Part shown: positions 23,825 to 35,149 of the stretch, in pieces | Position numbering within the stretch: position 1 is the stretch's first letter | Layout of the letters: each line of letters starts with the position of its first letter | NCBI RefSeq assembly: GCF_021018895.1 | Contig: NC_079386.1 | Span: 9,095,835 to 9,159,834 of the forward strand | Length of the DNA stretch: 64,000 nt | DNA from: Seriola aureovittata | Lineage: Eukaryota > Chordata > Actinopteri > Carangiformes > Carangidae | Direction: 5' to 3' | The notes under the pieces: model-generated | What the model was told of the DNA's origin: nothing | Seen by the model: the letters and a program-made list of their open reading frames with translations, nothing else | Databases searched by the model: none | Translations under genes and position numbers: made by a program

Positions 23825-24382
23825 CCATAAGTCTACTGTGTCTTTATTCCAGTATGTGCAAATGTGTAGTGTGTGTAAAGCTGTGTGTGTTTCCATGCTG
23901 CCAGGAGGTAACCTGAATCTACCCAGACATAAGCTGGTATCATAACTGTTGCAATCCTACAAGCTGCTACACTCTTTTAAGCCAGTACGTCTTCTATTAT
24001 TTAAATATGAGCGATGATTCAATGTTAGGAGAGACAGTGCTTTAGATTTAGTGTTTATTTTTAACATAAAATATTAAAACCGTGGCACAACTGAGAAAGA
24101 CACGAGCAATAAGATGTAGGAACACACAACTGTTCGGATGGTATATCAGAATATTCAGATAATATAGGAGGCGGTTTGTTTGTCTTGAAGGACTAACATG
24201 CAACACACCTATTAAACACACCCTCCATCAGGGTAACGGCAAACAGCCTTCATCTATAACGGTGTATGCCAGCTCCCCCACCTCCTCCCTTCTATCCCCT
24301 CATTGCTAATTATCCAGAAGATGGATTACATCATGGGATCTAATAGAGAGAAGCACCATTACATTGAAACCTCCCCTTACCT

Positions 24383-24385
<3 letters not shown>

Positions 24386-24458
<73 letters not shown>
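24386..24458 (+). repeat. Long CA microsatellite
   Basis: About 36 CA units with two CG interruptions (near 24416 and 24422). Confidence 0.93.
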
Positions 24459-24460
<2 letters not shown>

Positions 24461-25646
24461 ACTCCCTAGCCTGACAAGATCACTCAGCCGATCTACCCAT
24501 TTAGTTCCACATTCTCATTAATGAAATAGGGAGTCACTCATTACCATTATTCAAAAATATGAACGATATTAGCCAGGCCTTCAAATTGTAGGGAAAGATA
24601 GCATGTGATGATGAATAATAATACAAATAATTGCATGACTTTGAAAGAGTTGGACTGACACACTCAGCGCTGATTAAATTGTAGAACACAATATATGGTG
24701 TGTATATATAAAACAAGTGCTTTAAAAAGGGTGTATGCATAATGATTTCACACCGGTGGAACGTAACCTTTAAGAAAGTCCCGAGAAAACCTTTGATATG
24801 AAACCTTTTTGGGCAGCATAGGTCTTTGCAGGATATCTGCATTGACCAAAGTTACAGTATTTGATTTAGTGCAAAAATACATCCAAGGTTATAACCCACA
24901 GGTCTCTTTGCAGAGTAAAAGTTAAATCAAACAAGTGGATTAAAATGTGCCCGTCTTGTTGCTTCAGAGAAGTGAAACTGCCAGGCGCTATTGTTGGCAC
25001 TGCCGCTGCCATCACCACTTCAGTACTGCTCTTCACACTAATCTGGTTATTTAAAAAAATAACTAAGAAACTGCTGGAAAAAGATGGTTGAAAAGAGGAA
25101 TACACTTAATAAAAAAAAAAAAAAAAAAAAACTAACGTGGAAAGGGATCCAAGAACTTGTCTGTGAATGTTGACAACTCTTAGAAATCTTTTTTTTTTTT
25201 TTTTAACAAATCCTCAACTCCTGTAGCCATGGAAACCGAGACAGAGAGAGAGAGAGAGAGAGTGAGGGGGGGGAGAAACCCCGAACATACAAAGAACTCA
25301 TTTGAAACCATGATGTTGGAAAAGTCTCTACTGTTAGACACAAGACTGAGGTTTTCTCTTTTTTTTTTTTTTTTTTTGATGCCCCAAGGCCAAAATGGCA
25401 TGCATGACAAGTTGGTATACACACTTGCTTATCACTTCCGAGGCAAGGCAGAATGTATAATGTATCGTGTTTGCTCTGTGCACTTGTTAATTCAAGCTGT
25501 AACTTGCTCTCCAAAAAATCCTCTCAGAGGTAGGCAGTCAAAGCTAAGCTGTTTGCTAGGAGTCTGCTCCATTGAAGATACAGCCTGTATGAGGAAGTAC
25601 TCGCTGAGATCAACTCACCGTCTCTTTGCACTTCACCCAATCTAGC

Positions 25647-25787
25647 ATCCTTTCACTCATCTATTATCTCTCAGTTTCTCTCTGTCTTTGTGTCCATACT
25701 TTTATTACTCTCTCCTCTTTGCTCCCCTTCACTGCCTCTCCGTCCTCTCTATCCCTCTAATCCCCTCATCCCTCCCTCTCCTCCCAG
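25647..25787 (+). repeat. Pyrimidine-rich tract ending in a splice-acceptor-like CAG
   Basis: About 140 nt of C/T-rich DNA ending CCCTCTCCTCCCAG at 25787. It looks like a strong 3' splice site, but the following sequence closes in all three frames within about 25 codons, so no coding exon is supported. A non-coding exon cannot be excluded. Confidence 0.35.
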
Positions 25788-26464
25788 ATGAGGTGGTCTG
25801 GCCCTGGCCTGGCTATTCCATTCCCTTATAATCTCTGTCCCTCCCCCTCCCCTGTCGCCTGATTTGCACACTTCATGAACTGGAACGTCTCTATGGCTGG
25901 TATTCCCCTTAGCATTCGCCCAGCGTGCCGTCCCCGAGCTGTCGTGCCACCTTGAACACATCATCGGCCCCGATGACCGTGAAGACAGGAGGCATATGCA
26001 TGTGAGCGAACACCAGCAACGCTCAAAATAATAATCGCGTGCTTGCCTCGGTTGGTCACACACATTCTCTCACACTTTCTGCCTCACAAAAAGAGTGATC
26101 ACAGGCCTGCTGTCTCAGATGCTACATGCTCTTTCTCGCTCACACATGCGTGTACATCCTGTCAGGGGACCAGACGTAAGTTTGAAGCTTGATGATGATC
26201 AGAACAGTCAGAGATGTCTACCTGTGTGTTGGGGGAAAGTAAGCTGCCACTGCATGTGTGCCTGTGTCTTTGGATGAAGATGGACATTTATTCCCACACC
26301 TAAGAGTGCTGAGAGGAATACCGCAGCTAATCATACATGTCAAAGCGTCACACCGGCTTCTCCTCCGTCTTAAGGGCAAACTAACAGCGAAAGGATATGA
26401 TTGACTTAAAGTTTTATATAGCATCACATACTATAGTCCCTTGAATAAACACCTCCCCTGAATT

Positions 26465-26760
26465 TCCCTCAGTGTGCAACCCAACCGGTGACCTCTGGTG
26501 CTAATTCACCGGTAAGCCATTCACCAAGGACAACAGTCCCCAGTGGACTTGGTGCAGGACGCCTGCTTGCCTTTTTGTCACAGTGGGGAGGTCTGAGTCA
26601 TTGTTCACTTGGCCTAAGCCTGTTTTGGCTGCGGAGCGTCGGGGTGAAAGAATCCCGCCCGCCTCATGATCCAAGGGCTGGCCTAATTTGTAATTACCTT
26701 CTGCAGTGTTCTGGAAGACTGCAGTTTGCGCTTGTCCAGGATGCGGATTATCTAGTGTAC
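26465..26760. other. Candidate conserved non-coding block
   Basis: About 300 bp of balanced sequence just before a CA repeat, with the inverted ACCGGTGA pair, a TTTGTAATTACC homeodomain core and GAAAGAATCCCGCCCGCC. No coding character. Confidence 0.27.
26484..26513. promoter_or_regulatory. Inverted pair of ACCGGTGA sites (Grainyhead/CP2-like)
   Basis: ACCGGTGA (26484-26491) and TCACCGGT (26506-26513) are exact inverted copies 14 nt apart. CCGGTT-like cores are bound by the Grainyhead/CP2 family. It lies at the start of a block that looks conserved by composition. Function inferred. Confidence 0.25.
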
Positions 26761-26799
26761 TGAGATGGCAAAGTCGTGTACATGCACGCACAAGCACAT

Positions 26800-26800
<1 letters not shown>

Positions 26801-26841
<41 letters not shown>

Positions 26842-26864
26842 CACACACACACACACACACACAC
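26801..26864 (+). repeat. Long CA microsatellite
   Basis: About 32 units with one phase slip (AACAC) near 26840. Confidence 0.93.
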
Positions 26865-28844
26865 TCCCTTAGTGGGGCACTGATGAGTTTCCACAACCTA
26901 GCACTTGATTGACTGAGGCAGTCGTGTTCTTAATTCGATTTTCCTGTCATGGTATTGTTAAATTTTTAATCAAACCTCTGTGAGCTACCTGCATTCCCTA
27001 CACTGGATTACTTTAATTGTATAAATTGAATTTGGAGCCAAGAAGGAGTGAAAAGTAAACTTGGATCTAGGCAAGGTTACCAACTCGGCTCTTCTGCTGA
27101 AGCCTTTGAAGACGACAATTCAGTCTGTAATCCACTGGATGTTTTCTTTTTCTTTTTTTTGCATTAAAAGATGAATAAAGTTGTATAGAACGAATTGAAT
27201 AAAAATGCTCTGCAGACTGCCTATTCAGTCCATACGGCTATTAAGCTGAATAGCCCCACTAAACCAATTTTTGAGTCATAAGACATTCTACCCTATTATG
27301 TGTGTGCGCATAGGGGAACTGTTATGGAGGAATGAGGCTAGGGATTAAATATGGATAAAGTAGCAGCCCTGTTAAGTTGAATGTGAGAGGGGGAAAAAGA
27401 AGAGCTGCTGATTGATCTTATCATGCAAATGTTTACCTTTGATTTTTGGTGGCTGACAAAATAAGTGACTGCACTTTAGGGAATTTAAATGTATGAGACC
27501 GTATTTATTTATAATCAAAGAATAGAAAATGACAGTAAGTTGTGCTCCTTTTACACTGATGTGTTGTACATCAAAGAATGAAGAGAAAAACAACACTTCT
27601 TTGGAAGTTAGTGTGGAGATTTTGCTGGCCTATGTCAAAAAAAAAAATCATCAGCAAGAAAGGTCAGAAGTTTATACTGGTGTCGTGTAGTTATGACTAA
27701 GTGTGCTGCAGTTGTCCTGAGTGAGATTAGGCTCCTTCCACCTATATATGAACAATTTTAGACGACCAACTGCCTTTCAGGTGGGTAGAAACAAGAAGAC
27801 ACTGACTTCGCAGCCTCCGGTGGCCTTACGGTGAGCGCAAATATTGCCAGAGAGAACAAAATAACAGAGGAGGAAAAGAGCAATACTTCCTGGCAGGGGT
27901 TGACTTCACACATAAGAAGGTGCATGCTGCTTTTCTGGCCCTGACCCACATAGTGGCAGTGCCAGGTCTGACCCAACCGACAATAGATGTGTACACTGGA
28001 TGTGACTGCATCAGGGAGGGAGTGGGATGAAAGGAGCAAACTACCAGAGCATGCAGAAACCCAGGGCGTTTCACTGAAGGGAAGGACTCTGCCAACTGGC
28101 TGCTCGCTCTCACTGAGAGGCCTTTGTGACACAAACTAGTAGCCCAATCAGCTGTGCCACAGTGGGAGAGCTGGAGAAAGAGAGGATGGCCTGGAGAGAG
28201 GAAGGGCATGATTAAGCGTGAGGAAAAGAAAAGAGTGTCAAAAGCATGGTAACATGTTGAAGTACTGCTTTCAGGAGCGACTGACTTCAGCCTATGAATT
28301 TCGGCTTGTTTTCGAGTATCGGTTAACACGAACAACATTTGAAGCACTGAAGCAATTCTGTTCCCCATCTGGTGTCAAGAAGATTTTTTAACAAACAAAC
28401 CTGACTGAGCACGGTGTTGAAAGCTTGAGAAAGGGTGCTTCATGACTGCAATCTGTCGCCACTGATTTTCACAATGAGATTACATTGCAGCAAATATGAC
28501 AGAAACTTGAATCCTCTTCAGGTCAGTAGCACGCGGAATTGGGAGTACTGGGGAATACATTAGCTGCGGCACAAGTTAGCCAGGATGAGCTGGTGGCTCT
28601 TTGATTCACAGCTTCATTAAACTCAATTCTCTTCTGTGTGGAGCAACTTCAAACTGAGCCCTGGCTACCACTCGAGACGTGTTGTGGGACTGATGTTCAG
28701 AGTGCAAGATGTGCAGAGTGGCACTGAAGCCAAGATTACTTTGCTTTTATAGAAGGTGTCTGTGTGTGTGTTGGGGGGGAGGGGGTTGGCATGTTTTTGC
28801 AATGCATGGAGCTAATAAACATTAAAATTCACCACACATTGTCT

Positions 28845-29050
28845 TTATTCACATGTTAATTAGACTGGGCTGGTCATTCAATCATCCTGGTGAACAAGCT
28901 TTAATGAATACAAATGTTTGGATCCCTCAACAACTGCTAATAATACCACTCAAGGGCATAATTCAATTGGATGGCATAATTGGCACTCAGAGAACAGAAG
29001 CACAGGGGAGCGGGCTCCCTACAGTCCATACTGAAATGATAGTGTGACAG
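28845..29050. other. Candidate conserved non-coding block
   Basis: Dense in ATTA/TAAT cores (CACATGTTAATTAGACTGGG, AAGCTTTAATGAATACAAAT, GGCATAATTCAATTGGATGG). A 64-codon plus-strand frame covers it, but the peptide is not recognisable. Looks like a developmental enhancer; inference. Confidence 0.3.
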
Positions 29051-29284
29051 AGCTGGCAGCATGTTGGCCTTTAGCTGAAGCCTTCAGCCAAGATCCTGTC
29101 TGAGCTATGTAGACCCTGATGGCACCTCTGTCACTACACATCATATTTTTAAGACATGTAACGCTATAAAAACAAAATCAGGAGGTAAGTGGTGTGAGCA
29201 AAAAGAAAACACATTTTTTGTAACCACCCCCCACCCCCTGCGTGGCATTCACAATGGCTCATTTTGCCGGAGCTAGACATGCAA

Positions 29285-29560
29285 TTATACAATGTAATCT
29301 TTTTCAGACTGCACAGCCATGGCATTAGGATTAATTCGCAGTAGACAATGCAGGGGTGTGCTCCTATTCAACAACAGTGAAATGATGTCAGCTTCAGCAG
29401 TATCCAATCTGTTGGCATCCTCTTCTAACCTCACAATTATGTTAAGGTTGCTGGTGCCTCTCAAGAGCACAGGGGTGACTTTGGACACGGGGAGGTTACA
29501 ATGAGAGGTAATTGCCAAAATCCACGGCGGAATAGCATGATCTCTCTCTGACACTGATGG
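29285..29560. other. Block open on both strands; conserved element or chance
   Basis: The minus strand is open for 89 codons (29554-29285) and the plus strand for 61 codons in the same region. The minus-strand peptide has balanced composition (TAEADIISLLLNRSTPLHC) but no recognisable domain and no convincing splice sites. Sequences open on both strands without stops often turn out to be conserved non-coding elements. Confidence 0.25.
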
Positions 29561-32059
29561 GAGGGAAAAGACAAAGAGCCTTATGAATATTTAAATTGCA
29601 ATTTTCTTCATTTTCTTCAATTGACCCTTTTTTTTTTCTTCTTATTTCTTTATTTCTCAGAAGGGAAACGGTGGGTAGACGAGGGTGTCAAAACAAGAGC
29701 ATGTGGCTCGAGGCAAAAAGCAGATCAAACAGCAAAAGAAGAAGGGATTTTCAATGTGTAAATAAGATTAGGCCTTGATGCACCAGGTGAACTCTGACAA
29801 ACAAAATAATAAACAAAAAAAGGTTTTTGTTTTAGCTCATTGAGTCAGCATTCATTCAGACCAATACTGTTGCAATTATTGGTTTTAAATGCTATATACA
29901 CATTGATTAACAATGGAAAATAGCTTGTTTTGAAGGATGAAATAAAGTGCTGTGATGGCTAATTAAATTGGAGCCCATAAATAACAAGAGTTTGGGAAAT
30001 ATATTTCTGAGCCATAGACTGCATTGCCTTTGGCCACAGGAATAGCATGACTTCTAAAAACAAGTGGCACTGGCATTTAAAAACACAGTAGATGTTGTAC
30101 AAGTTAGTCCGACCATTCCAAAAATATGAGCACCTTTAAAAAGTGACTTCAAAAAGCATTATGGTTATTTTGCCTGGAGTCCAATTTTATTGGGTAATGT
30201 AGAGGGCAAGTTAATACTACACTGCAGATGACTCATGAATGAACTATTGATTCTGTGCTAAGCCTGTGTTCACAACAGTGTGATATATGCTATAAGTCTA
30301 TGTGAAACTTCCTGATGAACAATATCATGTTTTAAGTCTTTAAAAAAAAAAAAAGAAAAAAAAAAGAGGTAATCCAAGATCCAGGGCACCGCTAATTTGT
30401 GTAATTATTCATCATATCATCTCTGTTAGGTGCTAATTAAAGCACATGCACAAGAGTGTAGGGGCATAGCTGATAAGACAAGGAGATTAACTCAAACATA
30501 CTGAAAGTTGTGAACATAAACAAGGTAACGTGTCCATGGAGCTCAGTAGAAAATGATGCATACAAATGTAGCTCTCTGAATCAAAACCTGTAATAGTTTC
30601 TGTTCTTTCCTCTGCTATTTCTCAACACAGATAAACCAATAAATACTTGATTTGAATTTGTGAGCAGCGACAAAAAAAACATTTAAAAAAAAACTAATCA
30701 AGCATAATAATACACTATTGCAATCCTTAATAAGAATAATTATAGTAGTGCTTGTTTTGCCAGAGCAAACAAATGTACTGTGACTAATAACTGATGAAAC
30801 ACATGTCTAACAGTCACAGCTCAAAGAGATTTGGCGAGTCCCCTGCTGATTCCGACGGTCAGCGTGCCAGTCAGTCCCTTCACCTTGGTACACGGCATCT
30901 GTTTGACCTAACATGAGTCACAAGCGGGCCCAGCATGGCCCGGTGTGGTGAGAAACACACAATCTTTGTCTCAGTGTCACAGCTGCCTTCCTCAGTTACT
31001 AACCAGAGGCTATACTGCATGCTACTACCAAGTAATGACCAAGTCAGCCTATTCTAATATGTTTTACCTCTGGCTCCGCACATCCCGGCTTATTTAGACT
31101 GGAGAAACAAGCTCATTTGCAAACGTGTTTGAATCTTTGCATACTGCAGAGAGGGCTTTGCCCCGGGCTGCATTTACTGATCGGCAGCCCAAGCAGAATA
31201 GATAAGGAGGGGTTTCATTCACAAAATCCAAACTCACTCAGGGGAGAGTCCTTGTACTGCTGTGTTCTAAGCATATTGGCATGGCCCTGCAACCCTCGTG
31301 CATTCTGCTAAATCCAAACCCCCCCCCCTCGTATTTTTGTGTGTAAGCCATGAATATAAACCAAGAGTAACAGGCTTCATATGAGCATCTCATAAATGAA
31401 ACATAGGTTGGAGAAATAAACTCTATTTGGTTTGTATTAAAGCCCCCCCCCCTGCTGGGATAACATGGTATTGTTATTCACCTTAAGACAATTATTTGCC
31501 TTCCACAGCTGTTTTGTGGGATCGTATTGCCAATCATCCTCACAGGCGCACAGGCCTTCCTATGCCGTTAACCCCGTGCAGCCTCAAATAACAAAGGCCT
31601 GGAGACGCTACAGGGAAAACTGAGAATGTATTCTCCTCTCCACCACCCCCACCACATTACGCAGTGAGATCTGACACCAAAACACCTTCCCCAAGTATCT
31701 GAAGCCAGTGTCAACGAGCTGTATAAATAATTGCTTCCTTTTTCATCTTACAGTTATGATATCTGATCATACTGGAAACGTGTTGTCTTTCTCTTCCCAG
31801 TAAGTAGATGGATGAAGGTTGAATCCAAGTGAAGGGGTCATTATCACAGTGATACTCAGGCATATTCATATTTCCTTTGAAGGTGCTCCACTCCAGTGTG
31901 TTTAGTTTCCACCTTTGTTTTTTTTTTTCCCAAGATTGTTGTTTGTATTAGTGCTCCTTTTCCATCCAGCCATCGCGGAGTGAGATTTTGCATTTTAAGC
32001 ACGCTGTTTTGATCATGCCACTGAGCGCATCATTGAGGCATCTCGGCATCTTTGATGTA

Positions 32060-32300
32060 TTGCATACTGATGGAGCGCATGCATTTTTTCCCCCCGCAGG
32101 TTTTAACAATCTCGCAGACTTCCAACTGCTTTTTCAACATGCCAATGAATCATCTGCCAGAATGTGCACCCGGGGAATAGATCTGGGCGTTGATGAAGAC
32201 AACTTGCAAGAGCGATTGTCATTAAAAGTGCTGCAGCCGAGGCTAAAGATGGACATCGTGAGGCTTTTGCAATAATTCCACCTTTAATTAGAAGAGGATC
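32060..32300 (+). other. Candidate terminal exon or conserved non-coding element
   Basis: A good splice-acceptor-like signal (TTTTTTCCCCCCGCAG ending at 32099) is followed by an open frame of about 58 codons to TAA at 32273-32275. The peptide has mixed, hydrophilic composition (DLGVDEDNLQERLSLKVLQ) with a possible amphipathic helix. The sequence ends in TTTAATTAGAAG, a homeodomain-type core. I recognise no protein family, and the minus strand is also open across the block, so a non-coding element is at least as likely. No neighbouring exon was found. Confidence 0.25.
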
Positions 32301-33594
32301 GGAAGGAATCAACTCTAAGGTGTGGCCTTGCTTAAAATACACTTCCACACGCAGCTATCTTCCATGAACACGTGGCCATTAGTGAGGCAAATCAGTGGCA
32401 TCAACATTATTCATTATGCAATTTCAAATGACAAGAGTGAGATCATGACGAGGGGCAGCAGCACTGTAAATGGGGCTGGTGGTTTATAATGCAGGAATCC
32501 TTATTGATCCAGATTGGTGTAGAGGAAAGGAATCGATACAGCTGATCCCTCTCAGTTGATCTTAAGAGAGCTGAGGTGCCAGGTGAAAAATGATCCATTA
32601 GAGGGATGTGAAGCAGCCTCAGTGGAGTGCATTAAGTCATTGTTCAAGGCTTTGCTACTGTCCAGTAAAGCTGTATGTGTTTAACCATTTCATTTCTGCA
32701 TCGGAGGAGAACACATTCTTGCAGCTCCAAAACATCTAACTCTGATTATTTGTTATTATTGATTTTCTAATAATTATTGATGAATGCTTCCATTCAGGAT
32801 CATTTATTATTGTATGAAGAATACTAGAGGATATGTTTTGTAAATAATTAGTATTATGGCAGCTGTACGTTTTCAAATTGACCTTGAGCAAGATGTTGAA
32901 CTATAAATTGATGATGATATAAATGCATATACACTTGAAAAATGTAAGTCGTACTGGACAAAAGCGTCCTTCAAGTCAATATGATGTAAGTAACAATACA
33001 TCAAAACCTTTAGAATCAAAGGCAATGCAACCGAAAAACATAAAAGCGCAACAAAGTTCGAACTGTGAAGTAGATATGAAAGAAAAGCCAACAGCAAAGC
33101 AAGAATATACAGACTGCATTTACAGAAACAGTGTTGTTCATATGTGATTGTCATTGTTGTTTTTGTGTGCGTGCATTTTCAGACCCTTGCAGTAATTCTG
33201 AACAGGCTGTGCACACACAGAAGTCGGAGTTAGGGATTGCGAATTTGCTCTTAGCTTATCAAAATTTTCCTGGCTAATCAATATACAGTTACATTGCTCT
33301 ATTAAGCAACCATTCAAACTGGGAATGATAGTTGGTTTAAATCCTGTATTTTGAATTTTGTTGATACGTTGACCTGTTTCTCTATGTAAAAATCACAGTG
33401 TGTGCCTTTACCATATCCATGTAATGTACCAGACTGAAATTAATTTGTGACCAACCACATTTGACCATCATAAATAACTGAAATGTTGTTTATTCAAGAT
33501 GAATTTGATTTTAATGACTTTCAAAAAAACACCGACAGGTAAAACTCCAGGATTATAAATTGCATGTGCTTTCAGAATTCATTTGCTAACTGAT

Positions 33595-34005
33595 TTAAGT
33601 TGATTCAGACAACTCTGGAACTAAAAGATCCGCCAGATCATCAATAGCTGAGGGTGGAGCAGAAGGGGGTCTGTACACTGCAACCACAGTAATTGAATTA
33701 TTATGTGCACAAGTCCCTTTCAGAGCTAAAAACTCAAAAGATTTTTTAATTGTGACGGAATTAAGAACAGCGCAAATAAAAGAAGCTCTTGTGTAAATGG
33801 CCACACCACCTCCCCTGGAGTTTCTATCTGTTCTAAAAAAAAAAAAAAAAAAGTTAAAATCATCCAGGATAACCTTAGATTCACTCATGCAGCATTTTAA
33901 CCAGGTTTCAGATAAAACAATAAAATCAGGATTCGATTGAAATACCAGGATTTTCAGCTGGTCCAGTTTCTCATACTGAGTGATGCCCCTGATGTGGTTA
34001 AATTG
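33595..34005 (-). pseudogene. LINE ORF2 fragment: apurinic/apyrimidinic-like endonuclease N-terminus
   Basis: A 5' piece of a LINE ORF2. The minus-strand frame reads HIRGITQYEKLDQLKILVF, then PDFIVLSETWL (the glutamate of SETWL is the conserved metal-binding residue of LINE endonucleases), then RTDRNSRGGGVAIYTR, then ITVVAVYRPPSAPPSA, and ends at a stop at 33595. The later endonuclease motifs, the reverse transcriptase and the C-terminus are absent. A run of 19 T (33835-33853 on the plus strand as A) interrupts the codons between DDFN and RTDR and probably grew by slippage after insertion. It lies directly downstream of the ORF1 remnant, as in an intact L2/CR1 element. Confidence 0.82.
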
Positions 34006-34011
34006 AGGTAG

Positions 34012-35149
34012 TTATAGGTGGTGGGAATGACAGAGTGGGCTTGACCTTGTTGCAGCTGGACCTAGTGGTAATTGAGGAGTGCCTAAGACCCAAACTGTGC
34101 CTAAATCGTCATGTGGTGAATGCTTTACAGGAAAGTAGAGTAAGCTCAATGCTTTAGGACGCCTGATCTCATGTAGAAGGTGGTGAAATTGTCCACAATG
34201 GGGATCCCTGTTACAGCAGTAGTAGCCAAAACGGGGAGTGGGAAGTGGACCTGAGATACACTGTCTGTTAGAGCTCAGAATACTGTTGATAAGGCAGATG
34301 AAATCTTTTTTAAGCTCATCTGACTGCTGTAGCTTAGAATCATTGGAGCCCACATGCACCGCTACTGCGGAGACGGACGAGTGGTGACGTAGCAGTTGTG
34401 GGACGCCATTGTTAATGTCATTAACAAGAGCACCTGGGTGGCAAGAAGTGAGGCACCTGTTGATATGCACGTGCCGGAACATGGATGACCCACCAAGCAG
34501 GACTGGAGAGCAGCCGGCATGTTTATCCTCCACAGCTGCCTCGGTAGACGACTTGGAGTGCACACCACTGGAGGAGCGAGGCGGAGGCCCCGAGAGATGC
34601 TTGGCCACTGGGCAGGAGCGACGTGCAGCAGCGGCGGCGTGTTTTCCCTGGGTAGATTGCAGTGACAGGGCACAGAAGGCTGCAGGCGGTGAAGAGGCTG
34701 GGGGCAGCGGAACACTCGACGACGCAGGGGGCCGCGATCCACCAACGACAGAATGCACAGGAAAGGTCACAGATGGTCTCAGGCATAACACAGCCCGTGG
34801 AGTTTTTGTTTTGCCGACATGTGACCATGGCTCAGGGGTTGAGCAGGCTTGGGATTTGGGCCTTGCCCCAAGGCTAAGCCAAGCATCCTCCTTCACAGCT
34901 GGTGGGGCAACGGATGGACCAGACTCACTTGACTGCAAGGATGGATCCGGACCAAGGCAGGGTGTTGTCGGAATCTGCCGGGACTAAGGTCGAGGGTACA
35001 GAGCATGAGATGTGCTTAGCCCGGGAGGTGGCGATGGAAGACAGTTGCAAGAAGAGCTCATCCTTCTTCCTCATCTCCTCACGTGACCGGCGAATATCAT
35101 CGGATAACCGTGAGTACTCAGGCAGACAACTTTCATACATAGCCATAAT
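34012..35149 (-). pseudogene. Degenerate LINE ORF1 (coiled-coil-like N-terminus plus SGNH/esterase domain)
   Basis: The N-terminal part (35146-34925, start ATGGCTATGTATG) encodes a charged, helix-prone stretch (SRLSDDIRRSREEMRKKDEL). A frameshift near 34930 moves the reading into the frame ending at 34012, which continues through a Ser/Pro/Ala-rich linker. In that second frame, residues about 146-157 (VLLGGSSMFRHV) match esterase block I, with GSSM where the family normally has GDSM; the serine is kept. Residues 191-200 (AVAVHVGSND) match block III. Near residue 240 the frame shifts again: the next conserved piece (GIPIVDNFTTFY) is in another frame, and the usual catalytic DGLHPN motif is not seen. 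ORF1 proteins of this class bind RNA and accompany the LINE RNA; this copy cannot do so. Flanked by the putative 5' UTR upstream and ORF2 downstream. Confidence 0.8.

Larger units (their letters stand above)
23825..33594. other. Unique non-coding DNA with candidate regulatory blocks
   Basis: No host gene supported. Long CA tracts (24386-24458, 26801-26864), A- and T-runs (about 25110-25130, 25187-25204, 25361-25378), a GA tract (about 25242-25261), a pyrimidine-rich run (25647-25785), A-runs at 30342-30365 and C-runs at 31319-31328 and 31443-31452. Balanced blocks within it are listed separately. Confidence 0.6.

Noticed and set aside
24386..24458. CRISPR-like array
   Set aside because: Simple dinucleotide repeat without spacers, in a vertebrate genome.
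24303..24521. Open frames across CA repeats (also at 20280-20570, 26501-26912, 61938-62386)
   Set aside because: They translate only as Thr-His or Val-Cys dipeptide repeats produced by the microsatellites.
25749..26063. 104-codon minus-strand frame rich in Gly and Arg
   Set aside because: Its C-terminal part is the reverse of the pyrimidine tract; the rest matches no family.
27826..28368. 180-codon open frame on the minus strand, with a second overlapping 124-codon frame
   Set aside because: No recognisable domain, repeat or splice context. With two strands and three frames over 64 kb, about one open run of this length is expected by chance.
32873..33154. 93-codon hydrophobic minus-strand frame
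   Set aside because: Composition reflects AT-rich DNA; it does not continue the LINE ORF2 and has no motif.
34409..34987. 192-codon plus-strand frame
   Set aside because: It is the antisense of the LINE ORF1 remnant.
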